Source: an uncultured Dorea sp. (GTDB lineage: Bacteria; Bacillota_A; Clostridia; Lachnospirales; Lachnospiraceae). Taken from it: 25,960 nucleotides of DNA. The position numbers and the translations under genes were made by a program. The stretch lies in assembly GCA_910579015.1 (NCBI GenBank), contig CAJTRO010000049.1, forward strand, positions 1 to 25,960, given 5' to 3'. This document shows positions 15,343 to 23,784 of this stretch, piece after piece. The notes under the pieces are model-generated. The model ran no database searches and was not told where the DNA came from. It saw only the letters and a list, made by a program, of their open reading frames with translations. Each line of letters starts with the position of its first letter. The first letter of the stretch is position 1.

Positions 15343-16290
15343 ATGGAAGAAAACGTTAAAATGAACATGGAAGATTTTTCACTGACAGACGATCTCTTTG
15401 TGAGAGTCGGAACGGAAGGTTTGTCAGGAGAGGAAATTGGAAGAAAATCTCTGACCTACTGGGCGGATGTATGGAGAAGGTTCCGTTCTAATAAGCTGGC
15501 ATTATTAGGAATGTTCCTTTTGATAGGCGTCGTGGTCTTGCTTTTTACAGGTCCGTTGATCTCGGGAAAGGATTACCAGTTTATTGATGCCTCCCTGAAA
15601 AATATAAGCCCGTGTGCAGAGCACTGGTTCGGGACGGATGATATGGGGCGCGATCTTTTTACAAGAGTCTGTGTGGGCGGACGTATTTCTATCTACATCG
15701 GCCTGTGCTGTACGCTGGTAATGTTTGTGATCGGTGCGCTGCTTGGCGCTCTTGCAGGACTGAAAGGCGGGCTTGTAGATGATGTGATCATGCGTATCTG
15801 TGAATTTATAGGGAATCTTCCGTATCTGATCATTGTGGTTATTTTGTCCATGGTAATGGGAAGAAGCCTGTTTTCACTGGTATTTGCGATGTCGCTTACG
15901 GCGTGGGTTGGAACGGCGCGTATGGTGCGCGGGCAGATCCTTCAGATCAAAGAGCAGGATTATGTTCAGGCGGCGAAGGCCCTTGGGGCAGATACGGGCA
16001 GGATTATCATGAAACATCTTCTGCCGAACACATTGGGTATCATTATGGTAGACATTACAATGTCTGTTCCAGGCTTTATTTTCAGCGAGGCGTTCTTAAG
16101 CTATATAGGTCTCGGCGTAAAACCGCCGGAGACGAGTTGGGGCGCGCTGGCAAGCGCAGGACAGCAGCAGCTTATGTTTTATCCTTATCAGCTGTTCTTC
16201 CCCTGCCTGCTGATCGTTCTGACCATTTTGTCCTTCCATTTGATCGGAGACGGACTTTCCGATGCACTGGACCCGAAACTTAGACAGTAG
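15343..16290 (+). CDS. dppC: Dipeptide/oligopeptide ABC transporter permease (DppC type)
   Basis: The second membrane subunit, partner of DppB. The start ATG 15343 follows CGGAGGG (15331-15337), 13 bases after the dppB stop; the frame also opens upstream but without a site. 315 residues: a hydrophilic N-tail, a membrane segment (LALLGMFLLIGVVVLLFTGP), the DppC hallmark HWFGTDDMGRDLFTRV, several further helices, and the EAA loop DYVQAAKALGADTGRIIMKH. The C-terminus LIGDGLSDALDPKLRQ is standard for the family. Confidence 0.92.
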   Translation: MEENVKMNMEDFSLTDDLFVRVGTEGLSGEEIGRKSLTYWADVWRRFRSNKLALLGMFLLIGVVVLLFTGPLISGKDYQFIDASLKNISPCAEHWFGTDDMGRDLFTRVCVGGRISIYIGLCCTLVMFVIGALLGALAGLKGGLVDDVIMRICEFIGNLPYLIIVVILSMVMGRSLFSLVFAMSLTAWVGTARMVRGQILQIKEQDYVQAAKALGADTGRIIMKHLLPNTLGIIMVDITMSVPGFIFSEAFLSYIGLGVKPPETSWGALASAGQQQLMFYPYQLFFPCLLIVLTILSFHLIGDGLSDALDPKLRQ

Positions 16291-16302
16291 GAGAAGAGGA
16301 AA

Positions 16303-17337
16303 ATGAGTGAAAAAATATTAGAGGTAAAAGATTTACATGTTTCTTTCCGTACATATGCAGGCGTTTCTCATGCTGTAAGAGGAGTGGATTTTTATCTGAA
16401 TAAGGGGGAGACGCTGGCCATCGTCGGCGAATCCGGGTGCGGAAAGACCGTTACTTCAAAGGCAATTATGGGACTTCTGGCGGCGTCGAACACAGATATT
16501 AAGAAAGATGGAGAGTCGGCCATTCTATTTCAGGGGGAAAATCTTCTGAACTATGGGGAGAAGCAGATGAGCCAGATCAGAGGAAAGAGGATATCCATGA
16601 TCTTCCAGGATCCGATGACGTCCTTGAATCCGACGATGAAGATCGGCGATCAGATCATGGAAAGCATACTGATCCACCAGAAGGTTACAAAGGAAGAGGC
16701 AAGAAAGCAGGCGCTCCATATGCTGGAGCTGGTAAAGATCCCCAATGCAGAGGAACGGCTTAAGCAGTATCCCTTCGAATTTTCGGGCGGTATGCGGCAG
16801 CGTGCCATGATCGCGGTGGCGCTGGCATGTAAGCCGGAGATACTGATCGCCGACGAGCCTACGACGGCGCTGGATGTGACGATCCAGGCGCAGATCATGG
16901 ACCTGATCGGTGAACTGCAAAAGGAGCTTGAGATGGCGGTGATCCTGGTAACCCACGATCTGGGCGTCGTGGCAAGTGTTGCAGACCGGATCCAGGTCAT
17001 GTATGCCGGCAAGATAGTGGAGCGGGGGACGGTGAAGGAGATCTTCTATGAATCAACTCACCCGTACACGCGGGCGCTGTTGAATTCGGTGCCGAAGATC
17101 CACACGAATAATAAAGAGGTTCTCTATTCTCTGAAGGGGACGCCGCCGGATCTGATCAATCCGCCGGAGGGCTGTTCGTTTGCCCCCAGATGTGAATATG
17201 GAATGATGGTATGCCGTAAAAAATATCCGGAAATCACCAGATTCAGCGATTCCCAGGAATGTTCCTGCTGGCTGTATCATCCGAAAGCAGATACCGCAGG
17301 TCTCCCTGAAGGTATGATCAGAAGGAGCGTGAAGTAG
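16303..17337 (+). CDS. dppD: Peptide ABC transporter ATPase (DppD type)
   Basis: The first of two ATP-binding subunits. 344 residues. Walker A GESGCGKT (42-49), Q-loop in MIFQDPMTSLNP, signature FSGGMRQRAMIA, Walker B ILIADEPTTALDV and H-loop VTHDLGVVA are all intact. The C-terminal oligopeptide-transporter extension carries the cysteine cluster (CSFAPRCEYGMMVC, later ECSCW) seen in DppD/OppD. The start ATG follows AGGAGAAGAGG, 12 bases after dppC. Its stop codon directly abuts the ATG of the next gene. Confidence 0.92.
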   Translation: MSEKILEVKDLHVSFRTYAGVSHAVRGVDFYLNKGETLAIVGESGCGKTVTSKAIMGLLAASNTDIKKDGESAILFQGENLLNYGEKQMSQIRGKRISMIFQDPMTSLNPTMKIGDQIMESILIHQKVTKEEARKQALHMLELVKIPNAEERLKQYPFEFSGGMRQRAMIAVALACKPEILIADEPTTALDVTIQAQIMDLIGELQKELEMAVILVTHDLGVVASVADRIQVMYAGKIVERGTVKEIFYESTHPYTRALLNSVPKIHTNNKEVLYSLKGTPPDLINPPEGCSFAPRCEYGMMVCRKKYPEITRFSDSQECSCWLYHPKADTAGLPEGMIRRSVK

Positions 17338-18315
17338 ATGGCGGAAAAAGACGTACTGATTGAAGTAAAGGATTTGAAGAAATATTTTAAAGTAGGAAAG
17401 AATGCCTGGCTGAAAGCCGTGGACGGTGTGGACTTTAAGATCTATAAGGGTGAAACGCTGGGGCTCGTCGGTGAATCCGGTTGTGGAAAGACGACCTGCG
17501 GCAAGACCGTAATGGGGCTTTACGATGCGACGGGAGGCCAGGTGATCTTTGAAGGGACAGACATCCACAGTCTGAACAGAAAAGAGAAGAAGGAATTTAC
17601 GAAGCGCGCGCAGATCATTTTCCAGGATCCGTACTCGTCTTTAAATCCCCGCATGACGGTCGGTGATATTATAGGCGAGGGGATTGACATCCATAACCTC
17701 TATAAGGGAGAGGAGCGTGCAGAGAAGATCAACGAGCTTCTGGAAATGGTGGGGCTTAATAAAGAACATGCGTCCCGTTTCCCGCACGAGTTTTCAGGCG
17801 GGCAGAGACAGCGTATCGGGATCGCAAGAGCCCTTGCGGTCGAGCCGGATTTTATTGTGTGCGACGAGCCGATCTCTGCGCTGGACGTGTCGATCCAGGC
17901 GCAGGTGGTAAATCTTCTGATCGAGCTTCAGGAGAAGAAAGGCCTGACCTATCTCTTTATTGCGCATGATCTGTCTATGGTTAAGCACATTTCTGACAGA
18001 GTAGGCGTGATGTATCTGGGAAACATGGTGGAATTTGCCGCAAGTGACGAATTGTATGAGCACCCGATCCATCCGTATACGAAGGCTCTGATGTCCGCGA
18101 TCCCGATTCCGGATCCGGATGTGGAGCATGAGAAAAAGAGGATTCCTATCGAGGGGGAGATCCCAAGTCCGATCAATCCCAAACCGGGATGCCGTTTTGC
18201 GGCCCGGTGCCGGTATGCCAAGGACATCTGCCGGCAGGATACTCCAAAGCTGGTCGAAGTGCGTACCGGTCATTATGCGGCCTGTCACAGGGCGGGAGAG
18301 TTAAACGATATTTAA
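17338..18315 (+). CDS. dppF: Peptide ABC transporter ATPase (DppF type)
   Basis: The second ATP-binding subunit, 325 residues, starting at the base after the dppD stop. Walker A GESGCGKT (45-52), Q-loop IIFQDPYSSLNPRMTVG, signature FSGGQRQRIGIARA, Walker B FIVCDEPISALDV and H-loop IAHDLSMV are intact. The C-terminal region has the usual cysteines (GCRFAARCRYAKDIC). The LNPRMTVGDIIGEG text is typical of DppF/OppF. It forms a heterodimer with DppD under the two permeases. Confidence 0.92.
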   Translation: MAEKDVLIEVKDLKKYFKVGKNAWLKAVDGVDFKIYKGETLGLVGESGCGKTTCGKTVMGLYDATGGQVIFEGTDIHSLNRKEKKEFTKRAQIIFQDPYSSLNPRMTVGDIIGEGIDIHNLYKGEERAEKINELLEMVGLNKEHASRFPHEFSGGQRQRIGIARALAVEPDFIVCDEPISALDVSIQAQVVNLLIELQEKKGLTYLFIAHDLSMVKHISDRVGVMYLGNMVEFAASDELYEHPIHPYTKALMSAIPIPDPDVEHEKKRIPIEGEIPSPINPKPGCRFAARCRYAKDICRQDTPKLVEVRTGHYAACHRAGELNDI

Positions 18316-18349
18316 CGGTGTATTTCACAGCGCAAAGCTGATGAAAGAA

Positions 18350-18374
18350 GCAGCGAAAAAGAAGGGAACGCTGC
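18350..18374 (+). repeat. Hairpin between dppF and dppA
   Basis: GCAGCG (18350-18355) pairs with CGCTGC (18369-18374), and a smaller CAGC/GCTG hairpin lies just before it. No T-run follows. Such intercistronic hairpins often protect the downstream binding-protein mRNA, which is needed in excess; this role is inferred. Confidence 0.4.
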
Positions 18375-18395
18375 GAATATAAAAGGAGGATATGA

Positions 18396-20102
18396 ATGAT
18401 GAGAAAGAGAACGAAAATGCTTGCCGGTTTACTGGCAGCGGTTCTTGCGGGCGGGACACTGACCGGCTGTGGAGGAAGCGGCAGCGAAGGTAGTGGATCG
18501 TCAGACAAAAAAGATGCAGGAGGAGAAAAGGTATTCAATTACAGCACGGGCAGCGTGATCGTAGGTCTGAATCCGATCCTGGATACAAGCGCTCCGGATA
18601 ACGCGGCGCATAACTTAATCTGTGACGCCCTGGTACGCAGCGTGAAAGCAGAGAATAATACGTCGGAGATAATTCCGGCAGGCGCGGAGACATGGGATAT
18701 CAGTGACGACGGTCTGACCTATACGTTCCACCTGCACAAGGATGCAAAGTGGAGTGACGGAGAGCCGTTAAGGGCGCAGGATTATGAGTATACCCTGAAG
18801 CTTATGGCAGATCCGGAGACTGCGGCGACGAATGCGTGGCTGTTCGACGGAGTGATCGAGAACTTTGGAGAAGCGTTGTATGACGACGGGAAAAAGCCGG
18901 AAGACATCGCTGTGAAGGCTGTTGATGACAATACGCTGGAGATTAAGATCATACACCCGGCTTCTTATTTTCTGGAGCTTGCGTCTTCCATCTATCCGGT
19001 AAGACAGGATAAGTATGAAGAATGGGGCGAGGCTTATGGCTCCTCCGCTGACAAGATCATTTGCAGCGGGCCTTTCGAGGTGGATTCCTGGAGCCAGAAC
19101 ACAGAGTTTGTCGTTAAGAGGAATGAGAACTACTGGGATGCCGAGAATGTGAAGCTGGATAAGATTGTCCAGAAGGTGATCCAGGAGCCGGCGACAGCGG
19201 TTCAGGCATTCATCAATCAGGAGATTGACAGGGTTTCAACCTCCGATCCGAACTGGGGCAGCCAGATTGAGGCGGCAGGCATCTCAAGGACAGAGGTAGT
19301 GCCGGACAGTGCACCGGAATTCTTAATGTTTAATCAGAAAAATGAGTATCTGTCTAATACGAAGATCCGTCAGGCGTTATCAGCATCATTTGACCGTCAG
19401 GAATTCGTAGATACTCTGCGTGACGGCCAGGCGTTTCCGATCTATTCTGTTATGCCGGATACAATGCTTATCGGCGAGACGCCTTATACGGAGATGGTAG
19501 ACGGCAAGAACTACTTTGTCAAACAGCTTCAGGATGAGGTTAAGGATCCGAAGGCACTCTTAGAGGAGGGACTTAAGGAACTGGGCAAGCCGGCAGACGC
19601 GTCGCAGGTTACAATCCGTTATGCGAGCCGTGGTACAAACGAGCTTTCCAAGAAAATGGCAGAGTGGTATAAGCAGACCTGGGAGACGAATCTGGGGATT
19701 CATGTAGAAATTGACATGATGGAATGGAACGTAATGTGGGAGAAGATTGACGCAGGAGATTATGATGTGGCAGTCGGCGGCTGGGGACCGTATTACAATG
19801 AGCCCAGCGCTATATTGATGCTCTTCGATCCGGAGAATGGTTACTTTAATGCTGAAAAGATGGGCTGGGACAATGAAGACTCAAAGAAGTTTAAAGAGCT
19901 TTGTGATTCGGCAGTCAACGTTGTAGATGAGAAGGAGAAGGCAGAGATCTATCTGCAAGCAGAGGAATTATTAGTTTACAATGCGGTAATTGCGCCGGAG
20001 TATCTGGAGCAGAGTCCTATCTATATTGCAAATACAGTAAAGAACCATCCGATGTCAACCAACGGTATGGAGAACTGGGCGGCTGTTGATGTAGAGAAAT
20101 AG
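18396..20102 (+). CDS. dppA: Peptide ABC transporter substrate-binding lipoprotein (DppA/OppA, SBP family 5)
   Basis: The extracellular binding protein that delivers substrate to DppBC. Tandem ATGs at 18396 and 18399 follow AGGAGG (18384-18389). A basic N-tail, a hydrophobic stretch and the lipobox LTGC (22-25, lipidated Cys25) mark a lipoprotein, followed by a Gly/Ser linker. The mature part is full length at about 540 residues. Family-5 landmarks are present: YTFHLHKDAKWSDGEPL, YTLKLMADPETAATNAWLFD, IRQALSASFDRQEF and the late VAVGGWGPYYNEPSA segment. The ligand is not predictable. The gene is followed by a terminator-like hairpin. Confidence 0.92.
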   Translation: MMRKRTKMLAGLLAAVLAGGTLTGCGGSGSEGSGSSDKKDAGGEKVFNYSTGSVIVGLNPILDTSAPDNAAHNLICDALVRSVKAENNTSEIIPAGAETWDISDDGLTYTFHLHKDAKWSDGEPLRAQDYEYTLKLMADPETAATNAWLFDGVIENFGEALYDDGKKPEDIAVKAVDDNTLEIKIIHPASYFLELASSIYPVRQDKYEEWGEAYGSSADKIICSGPFEVDSWSQNTEFVVKRNENYWDAENVKLDKIVQKVIQEPATAVQAFINQEIDRVSTSDPNWGSQIEAAGISRTEVVPDSAPEFLMFNQKNEYLSNTKIRQALSASFDRQEFVDTLRDGQAFPIYSVMPDTMLIGETPYTEMVDGKNYFVKQLQDEVKDPKALLEEGLKELGKPADASQVTIRYASRGTNELSKKMAEWYKQTWETNLGIHVEIDMMEWNVMWEKIDAGDYDVAVGGWGPYYNEPSAILMLFDPENGYFNAEKMGWDNEDSKKFKELCDSAVNVVDEKEKAEIYLQAEELLVYNAVIAPEYLEQSPIYIANTVKNHPMSTNGMENWAAVDVEK

Positions 20103-20123
20103 TAATCATATAAAGTAAAAGCG

Positions 20124-20164
20124 AAAAGAAGGGACAGCCCGATAAAGGGGTGTTCTTTCTTTTA
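20124..20164 (+). terminator. Terminator-like hairpin after dppA, possibly leaky
   Basis: GGACAGCCC (20132-20140) pairs with GGGGTGTTC (20147-20155) around GATAAA with one mismatch. The preceding A/G-rich stretch pairs with the following TTTCTTTT, lengthening the stem to about 17 positions. It probably reduces but need not stop transcription into the amidohydrolase genes, since no clear promoter lies in the remaining 30 bases. Confidence 0.55.
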
Positions 20165-20196
20165 GACTTAATGGAATTAAGAAAGGAGACAGACGG

Positions 20197-21312
20197 ATGT
20201 ATCTATTGAAGAACGGACTTGTCCATGTAGGAGACGGAACGGTGATTCCGGATTGTGATATCCTGACAGAAGGACGGGTTATAACGAAGGTTGGGAAGGG
20301 GCTGGATGAGGCGGATGCAGAGATCATTGATGTTTCGGGATGCGACGTGTTTCCCGGATTTATCGATCCGGTATCCAGTATCGGCGCGATGGGACTGCCG
20401 GCCAGGTATCCGGATAACGGAGAATATTCCGAGCCGGTTACGCCGGAGATGAATGTAAAGTACAGCATCGATCCGGACGAGGTGAATGCGCAGGAATTTT
20501 ATAAGAGCGGTATTACTGCGATCGGGCTTGCACCGACAAACGGAAATCTGATGGGAGGCCAGATCGCGGTGTGCAAGACGGCGCCTCAGAAGATGAGGAA
20601 TCGGATTGTAAAGGAGTGTGCAGGATTAAAGTGCAGTGTGACCTCGGCAGTAAAGAAGAGATACGGCTCGGCTAACCGTCTGCCGATGACGAAGATGGGG
20701 ATCTTCCATCTGTTTGAGGAGACGCTTAGGGAAGCAAGGAGCGGCAAAGAAGACATGCCAAAGAAGAGACGGCAGGTCATCCTGGATGTTTTTGACAGGC
20801 AGAGTATGCAGGTATTCTGTGCGGCTTCCACGAAGAACGAGATTGACGGCCTGCTTCATCTGATGAAGGATGAGGCCGTACATATTAATCTGGTTGACAG
20901 CTTCTGCTTTGCGGACTCTTTAAAAGAGATAAAGGAACAAAAGGCCGGGGTGATCCTTGGAAATATAAACTGTATGTCGCAGATCGCGAAGAACCGGATG
21001 GAGCTTACAAAGCTTGTGGAGCTTGTGGAAAATGGGAATCCGGTGGCATTTACGAACTCGAACGGAGGTTCCTCAGAGGGACGGGAGGTATTTCTGTGGA
21101 GCGCGATAGAAGCCTGGCGCGCCGGTGTTCCCGCGGAAGAAGTGGTGAAGATGATGACGCTTTACCCGGCGCAGATGCTTGGGATCTCAGGGCGCCTGGG
21201 GACGTTAGAGCCTGGAAAAGACGCGGATATTTCTGTGTTTACAGGCCATCCGGTTGTAACTTATGCGGCAAGGGTAAAACACAGTATGATAAATGGTGAG
21301 GTGATTTTCTGA
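20197..21312 (+). CDS. Amidohydrolase-fold protein without metal ligands (probable pseudoenzyme)
   Basis: 371 residues, collinear with the next gene's product. Shared landmarks are an N-terminal strand domain, PGFIDPVSSIG (53-63) against PGLIDAHSHIG, RLPMTKMGIFHLFEETLREA against RLPMTRMGVAHVLWDTFGKA, and the C-terminal GTLEPGKDADISVF. The metal ligands of the neighbour are all replaced: His62 to Val59, His64 to Ser61, His220 to Phe207, His244 to Asp234, Asp299 to Asn287. The frame is long, undamaged and has its own site (AAAGGAG), so this is not simple decay. Its TGA overlaps the next ATG, which implies coupled, roughly equal synthesis. A regulatory or structural partner of the active paralogue is the most likely role (inference). 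Confidence 0.8.
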   Translation: MYLLKNGLVHVGDGTVIPDCDILTEGRVITKVGKGLDEADAEIIDVSGCDVFPGFIDPVSSIGAMGLPARYPDNGEYSEPVTPEMNVKYSIDPDEVNAQEFYKSGITAIGLAPTNGNLMGGQIAVCKTAPQKMRNRIVKECAGLKCSVTSAVKKRYGSANRLPMTKMGIFHLFEETLREARSGKEDMPKKRRQVILDVFDRQSMQVFCAASTKNEIDGLLHLMKDEAVHINLVDSFCFADSLKEIKEQKAGVILGNINCMSQIAKNRMELTKLVELVENGNPVAFTNSNGGSSEGREVFLWSAIEAWRAGVPAEEVVKMMTLYPAQMLGISGRLGTLEPGKDADISVFTGHPVVTYAARVKHSMINGEVIF

Positions 21313-22460
21313 TGAAAAGGATATTGATAAAAGGCGGTACGCTGTATACGATGATCGGTAAGGACGGTATTTTCAAGGGAGACGTCCTTATTGAAGACGG
21401 GAAGATCATAGAGACGAAGGAGAGCATACACGCAGAGGATGCAGAGGTGATCGATGCGTCCGGTCTGTGTGTGATGCCTGGTCTTATTGATGCGCACAGC
21501 CACATCGGACTGTTTGATTTTAACAGTGATGAAGCTGTGGATGATGCCAACGAGATGACCGATCCGGTTTCGGCGGCCGTGGATGCGCGGTACGGGATTA
21601 ATCCGAAGGCAAGAGAGCTTAGAGTTGCATATGAACACGGCATTACCTCCATGCTCTTTACGCCGGGAAGCGGAGACGTCTTCTGCGGCCAGGCATTTGT
21701 GGCGAAGACCTTCGGCGATAACATTTTTGATATGACGGTGAAAGCGCCGGCGGCCGTGAAGATTGCCCTTGGAGGAAATCCGAAGAACACCTTCGGGGAT
21801 TTAAAACGGCTTCCGATGACGCGTATGGGAGTGGCCCATGTTCTCTGGGATACCTTCGGCAAGGCGAAGGAGTATCTGGAAAAGAAGGAGAAGGGGGAGG
21901 CTTTGGACTATGATGCAAATATGGAGGCCCTGATCCCGGCGCTGAAAAGAGAGATCCCGTGCAAGATCCATTGCACGCAGTATGACATGCTGACGGCAAT
22001 CGAGGCGGCGACAGCCTATAATGTGAGATTCTCTCTGGAACACGCATGGGGCGCGGCGGATTATCTGGATGAGATTGTTGAGAGCGGGTGCGACATCTGC
22101 TATGGGCCGATCGCAACCTACAGAGCTCCCGGAGAACGGCGCAAGGTGGATATAGAGGCTGTGAAGATGCTGGATGACAGGGGCGTGAATGTGGCGATCA
22201 TCACAGATTCTCCGATCTTAAGCGAAGAGTCGCTGTATCACCACATAGGCGAGGCGGTCCGGGAAGGCGTGTCCCACGAGCGGGCGGTCCGCATGGTAAC
22301 CATCAATCCGGCAGTACAGCTGGGACTTGAGGAGCGTATCGGCTGTCTTGGGGCAGGCCGGGATGCGGATATCATCCTGGTAAAGGGAAGGCTTGGACTT
22401 GATACAAACGCGGCGGTTATGATGACGATGGTTGATGGAGAGATTGTATACAGGGCATAA
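21312..22460 (+). CDS. Metal-dependent amidohydrolase (imidazolonepropionase/Xaa-dipeptidase-like)
   Basis: A hydrolase of the amidohydrolase superfamily, 382 residues. The metal site is visible: His62-x-His64 in PGLIDAHSHIG, His220 in CKIHCTQ, His244 in FSLEHAWGA and Asp299 in IITDSP. ALGGNPKNTFGDLKRLPMTR is characteristic of a COG1228 subgroup that includes Xaa-Pro and Xaa-Arg dipeptidases, which fits the peptide-type importer upstream. Other cyclic amide or lactam substrates are equally possible. The ATG overlaps the stop of the pseudoenzyme paralogue in ATGA. Its stop is followed within 15 bases by the next promoter, so it ends the dpp transcript. Confidence 0.85.
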   Translation: MKRILIKGGTLYTMIGKDGIFKGDVLIEDGKIIETKESIHAEDAEVIDASGLCVMPGLIDAHSHIGLFDFNSDEAVDDANEMTDPVSAAVDARYGINPKARELRVAYEHGITSMLFTPGSGDVFCGQAFVAKTFGDNIFDMTVKAPAAVKIALGGNPKNTFGDLKRLPMTRMGVAHVLWDTFGKAKEYLEKKEKGEALDYDANMEALIPALKREIPCKIHCTQYDMLTAIEAATAYNVRFSLEHAWGAADYLDEIVESGCDICYGPIATYRAPGERRKVDIEAVKMLDDRGVNVAIITDSPILSEESLYHHIGEAVREGVSHERAVRMVTINPAVQLGLEERIGCLGAGRDADIILVKGRLGLDTNAAVMMTMVDGEIVYRA

Positions 22461-22472
22461 TCTTTAAATTGG

Positions 22473-22558
22473 TACTTGAAATTTTCTTGCACGCGTGCTA
22501 TTATACAAATAACAAAGAAACACGCAATATAGCACGCAAAATGCGGGAAAGCACGCAC
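22473..22558 (+). promoter_or_regulatory. Promoter and operator array of adh-MFS-iolJ
   Basis: The -35 is TTGAAA (22476-22481) and the -10 is TATTAT (22499-22504), 17 bases apart. The spacer holds the ten-base palindrome GCACGCGTGC (22489-22498). CACGCAA repeats follow at 22521 and 22533, and CACGCAC at 22552. Distances from the palindrome to the first two repeats (31 and 43 bases) equal those in the iolC promoter. The two promoters therefore almost certainly answer to one regulator. Confidence 0.78.
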
Positions 22559-22600
22559 AAAAAAACGTGTGCCACCGGAAAGGAAAAGAGGAGAAAGATT

Positions 22601-23755
22601 ATGGCAAGAGAATTTATTGTACCAGGGCAGATCATTACGGGAGCAGGAGCGCTTCAGGCGGCCAAGGAGACGTTTGGGCAGCTCGGCAGGAAGGCGATGA
22701 TCGTAACGGACAAGGTAATGATCGATCTTGGAAATTGTGCAAAAGTAGAGACAGCCCTTAAGGAGCAGGGGATTGCTTACACGGTTTATTCTGAGATCGT
22801 GGGCGAGCCTACGGATATCATGATTGAAAACGGTTTGAAGCAGTACAGGGAAGAAGGATGTGATTTTCTGATCGCTCTTGGCGGGGGAAGCCCGATCGAT
22901 TCTATGAAGGCGATCGGCTCCCTGGTAAAGAACGGCGGTAATATCACCGATTATATGGGTAAGATCATCGACGTTGAGATGCCGCCGATGGCGGCGATCC
23001 CGACGACGGCGGGAACCGGATCGGAGGCAACTCAGTTTACCATCATCACAGATACGAAGAAGGATGTCAAGATGCTGTTGAAGGGGAAGGCGCTGATGCC
23101 GACCATCGCCGTCAGCGATCCGCAGTTTACCATGACGGCGCCTCCGAAGATCACGGCGGCGACAGGTCTTGACGCACTCTGCCACGCCATAGAGGCTTAT
23201 ACCTCCAGACAGGCGCAGACGTTATCCGACACCTTTGCGGTGTCTGCGGTAAAGCGTATCTTTAAGTATCTTCCGACGGCGTTCCATGACGGGAAGAATG
23301 AAGAGGCGAGGATTGAGATGTCGGTAGCGGCTCTGGAGGCGGGGATTGCGTTCAACAATGCGTCCGTAACCCTGATCCATGGAATGAGCCGTCCGATCGG
23401 CGCGCTGTTCCATGTGGCGCACGGTCTTTCCAATGCGATGCTGATGAAGGAGTGCTTAAGCTTTGCCCTTAGCGGAGCTTATGACCGGTTCGCAGAACTG
23501 GGAAGAAGCATCGGTGCGGCGTCGGCAGAGGATACGGATCAGACTGCCGGCGAGAAGTTCCTTCGGGCGGTGGAGAAGCTGGTCGAAGAGCTTGAGACGC
23601 CGACGCTTGAAGAGTTCGGGATAGATAAGGATGCATTCTTTGAGGTGATCGGCAAGATGGCGTATGACGCGCTTGACAGCGGAAGCCCGCAGAATACAAG
23701 ACGGGACATTACGCAGGCGGATATCGAGCAGATGTACAGGAATCTTTGGCAGTAG
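22601..23755 (+). CDS. Iron-containing alcohol dehydrogenase
   Basis: A group III metal-dependent NAD(P) alcohol dehydrogenase, 384 residues. The start ATG 22601 follows GAGGAG (22589-22594). The same frame runs upstream through the promoter, which is not coding. The nucleotide site is ALGGGSPIDSMKAIG, and TTAGTGSEAT follows. Metal ligands are Asp191 and His195 in DALCHAIEAY, His260 in IHGMSRPIG and His274 in HVAHGLSN. The substrate is not readable. Sharing a regulated transcript with iolJ, it may reduce malonate semialdehyde to 3-hydroxypropionate and so dispose of electrons from inositol oxidation (inference). A lactaldehyde-reductase-like or butanol-dehydrogenase-like activity is the alternative. 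Confidence 0.88.
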   Translation: MAREFIVPGQIITGAGALQAAKETFGQLGRKAMIVTDKVMIDLGNCAKVETALKEQGIAYTVYSEIVGEPTDIMIENGLKQYREEGCDFLIALGGGSPIDSMKAIGSLVKNGGNITDYMGKIIDVEMPPMAAIPTTAGTGSEATQFTIITDTKKDVKMLLKGKALMPTIAVSDPQFTMTAPPKITAATGLDALCHAIEAYTSRQAQTLSDTFAVSAVKRIFKYLPTAFHDGKNEEARIEMSVAALEAGIAFNNASVTLIHGMSRPIGALFHVAHGLSNAMLMKECLSFALSGAYDRFAELGRSIGAASAEDTDQTAGEKFLRAVEKLVEELETPTLEEFGIDKDAFFEVIGKMAYDALDSGSPQNTRRDITQADIEQMYRNLWQ

Positions 23756-23784
23756 AAGACCTGGCAGAGAAAGATGTGGATTTT

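Noticed and set aside
22469..22600. N-terminal extension of the iron alcohol dehydrogenase
   Set aside because: The frame is open, but it runs through the -35, -10 and operator repeats. The family start and a GAGGAG site are at 22601.
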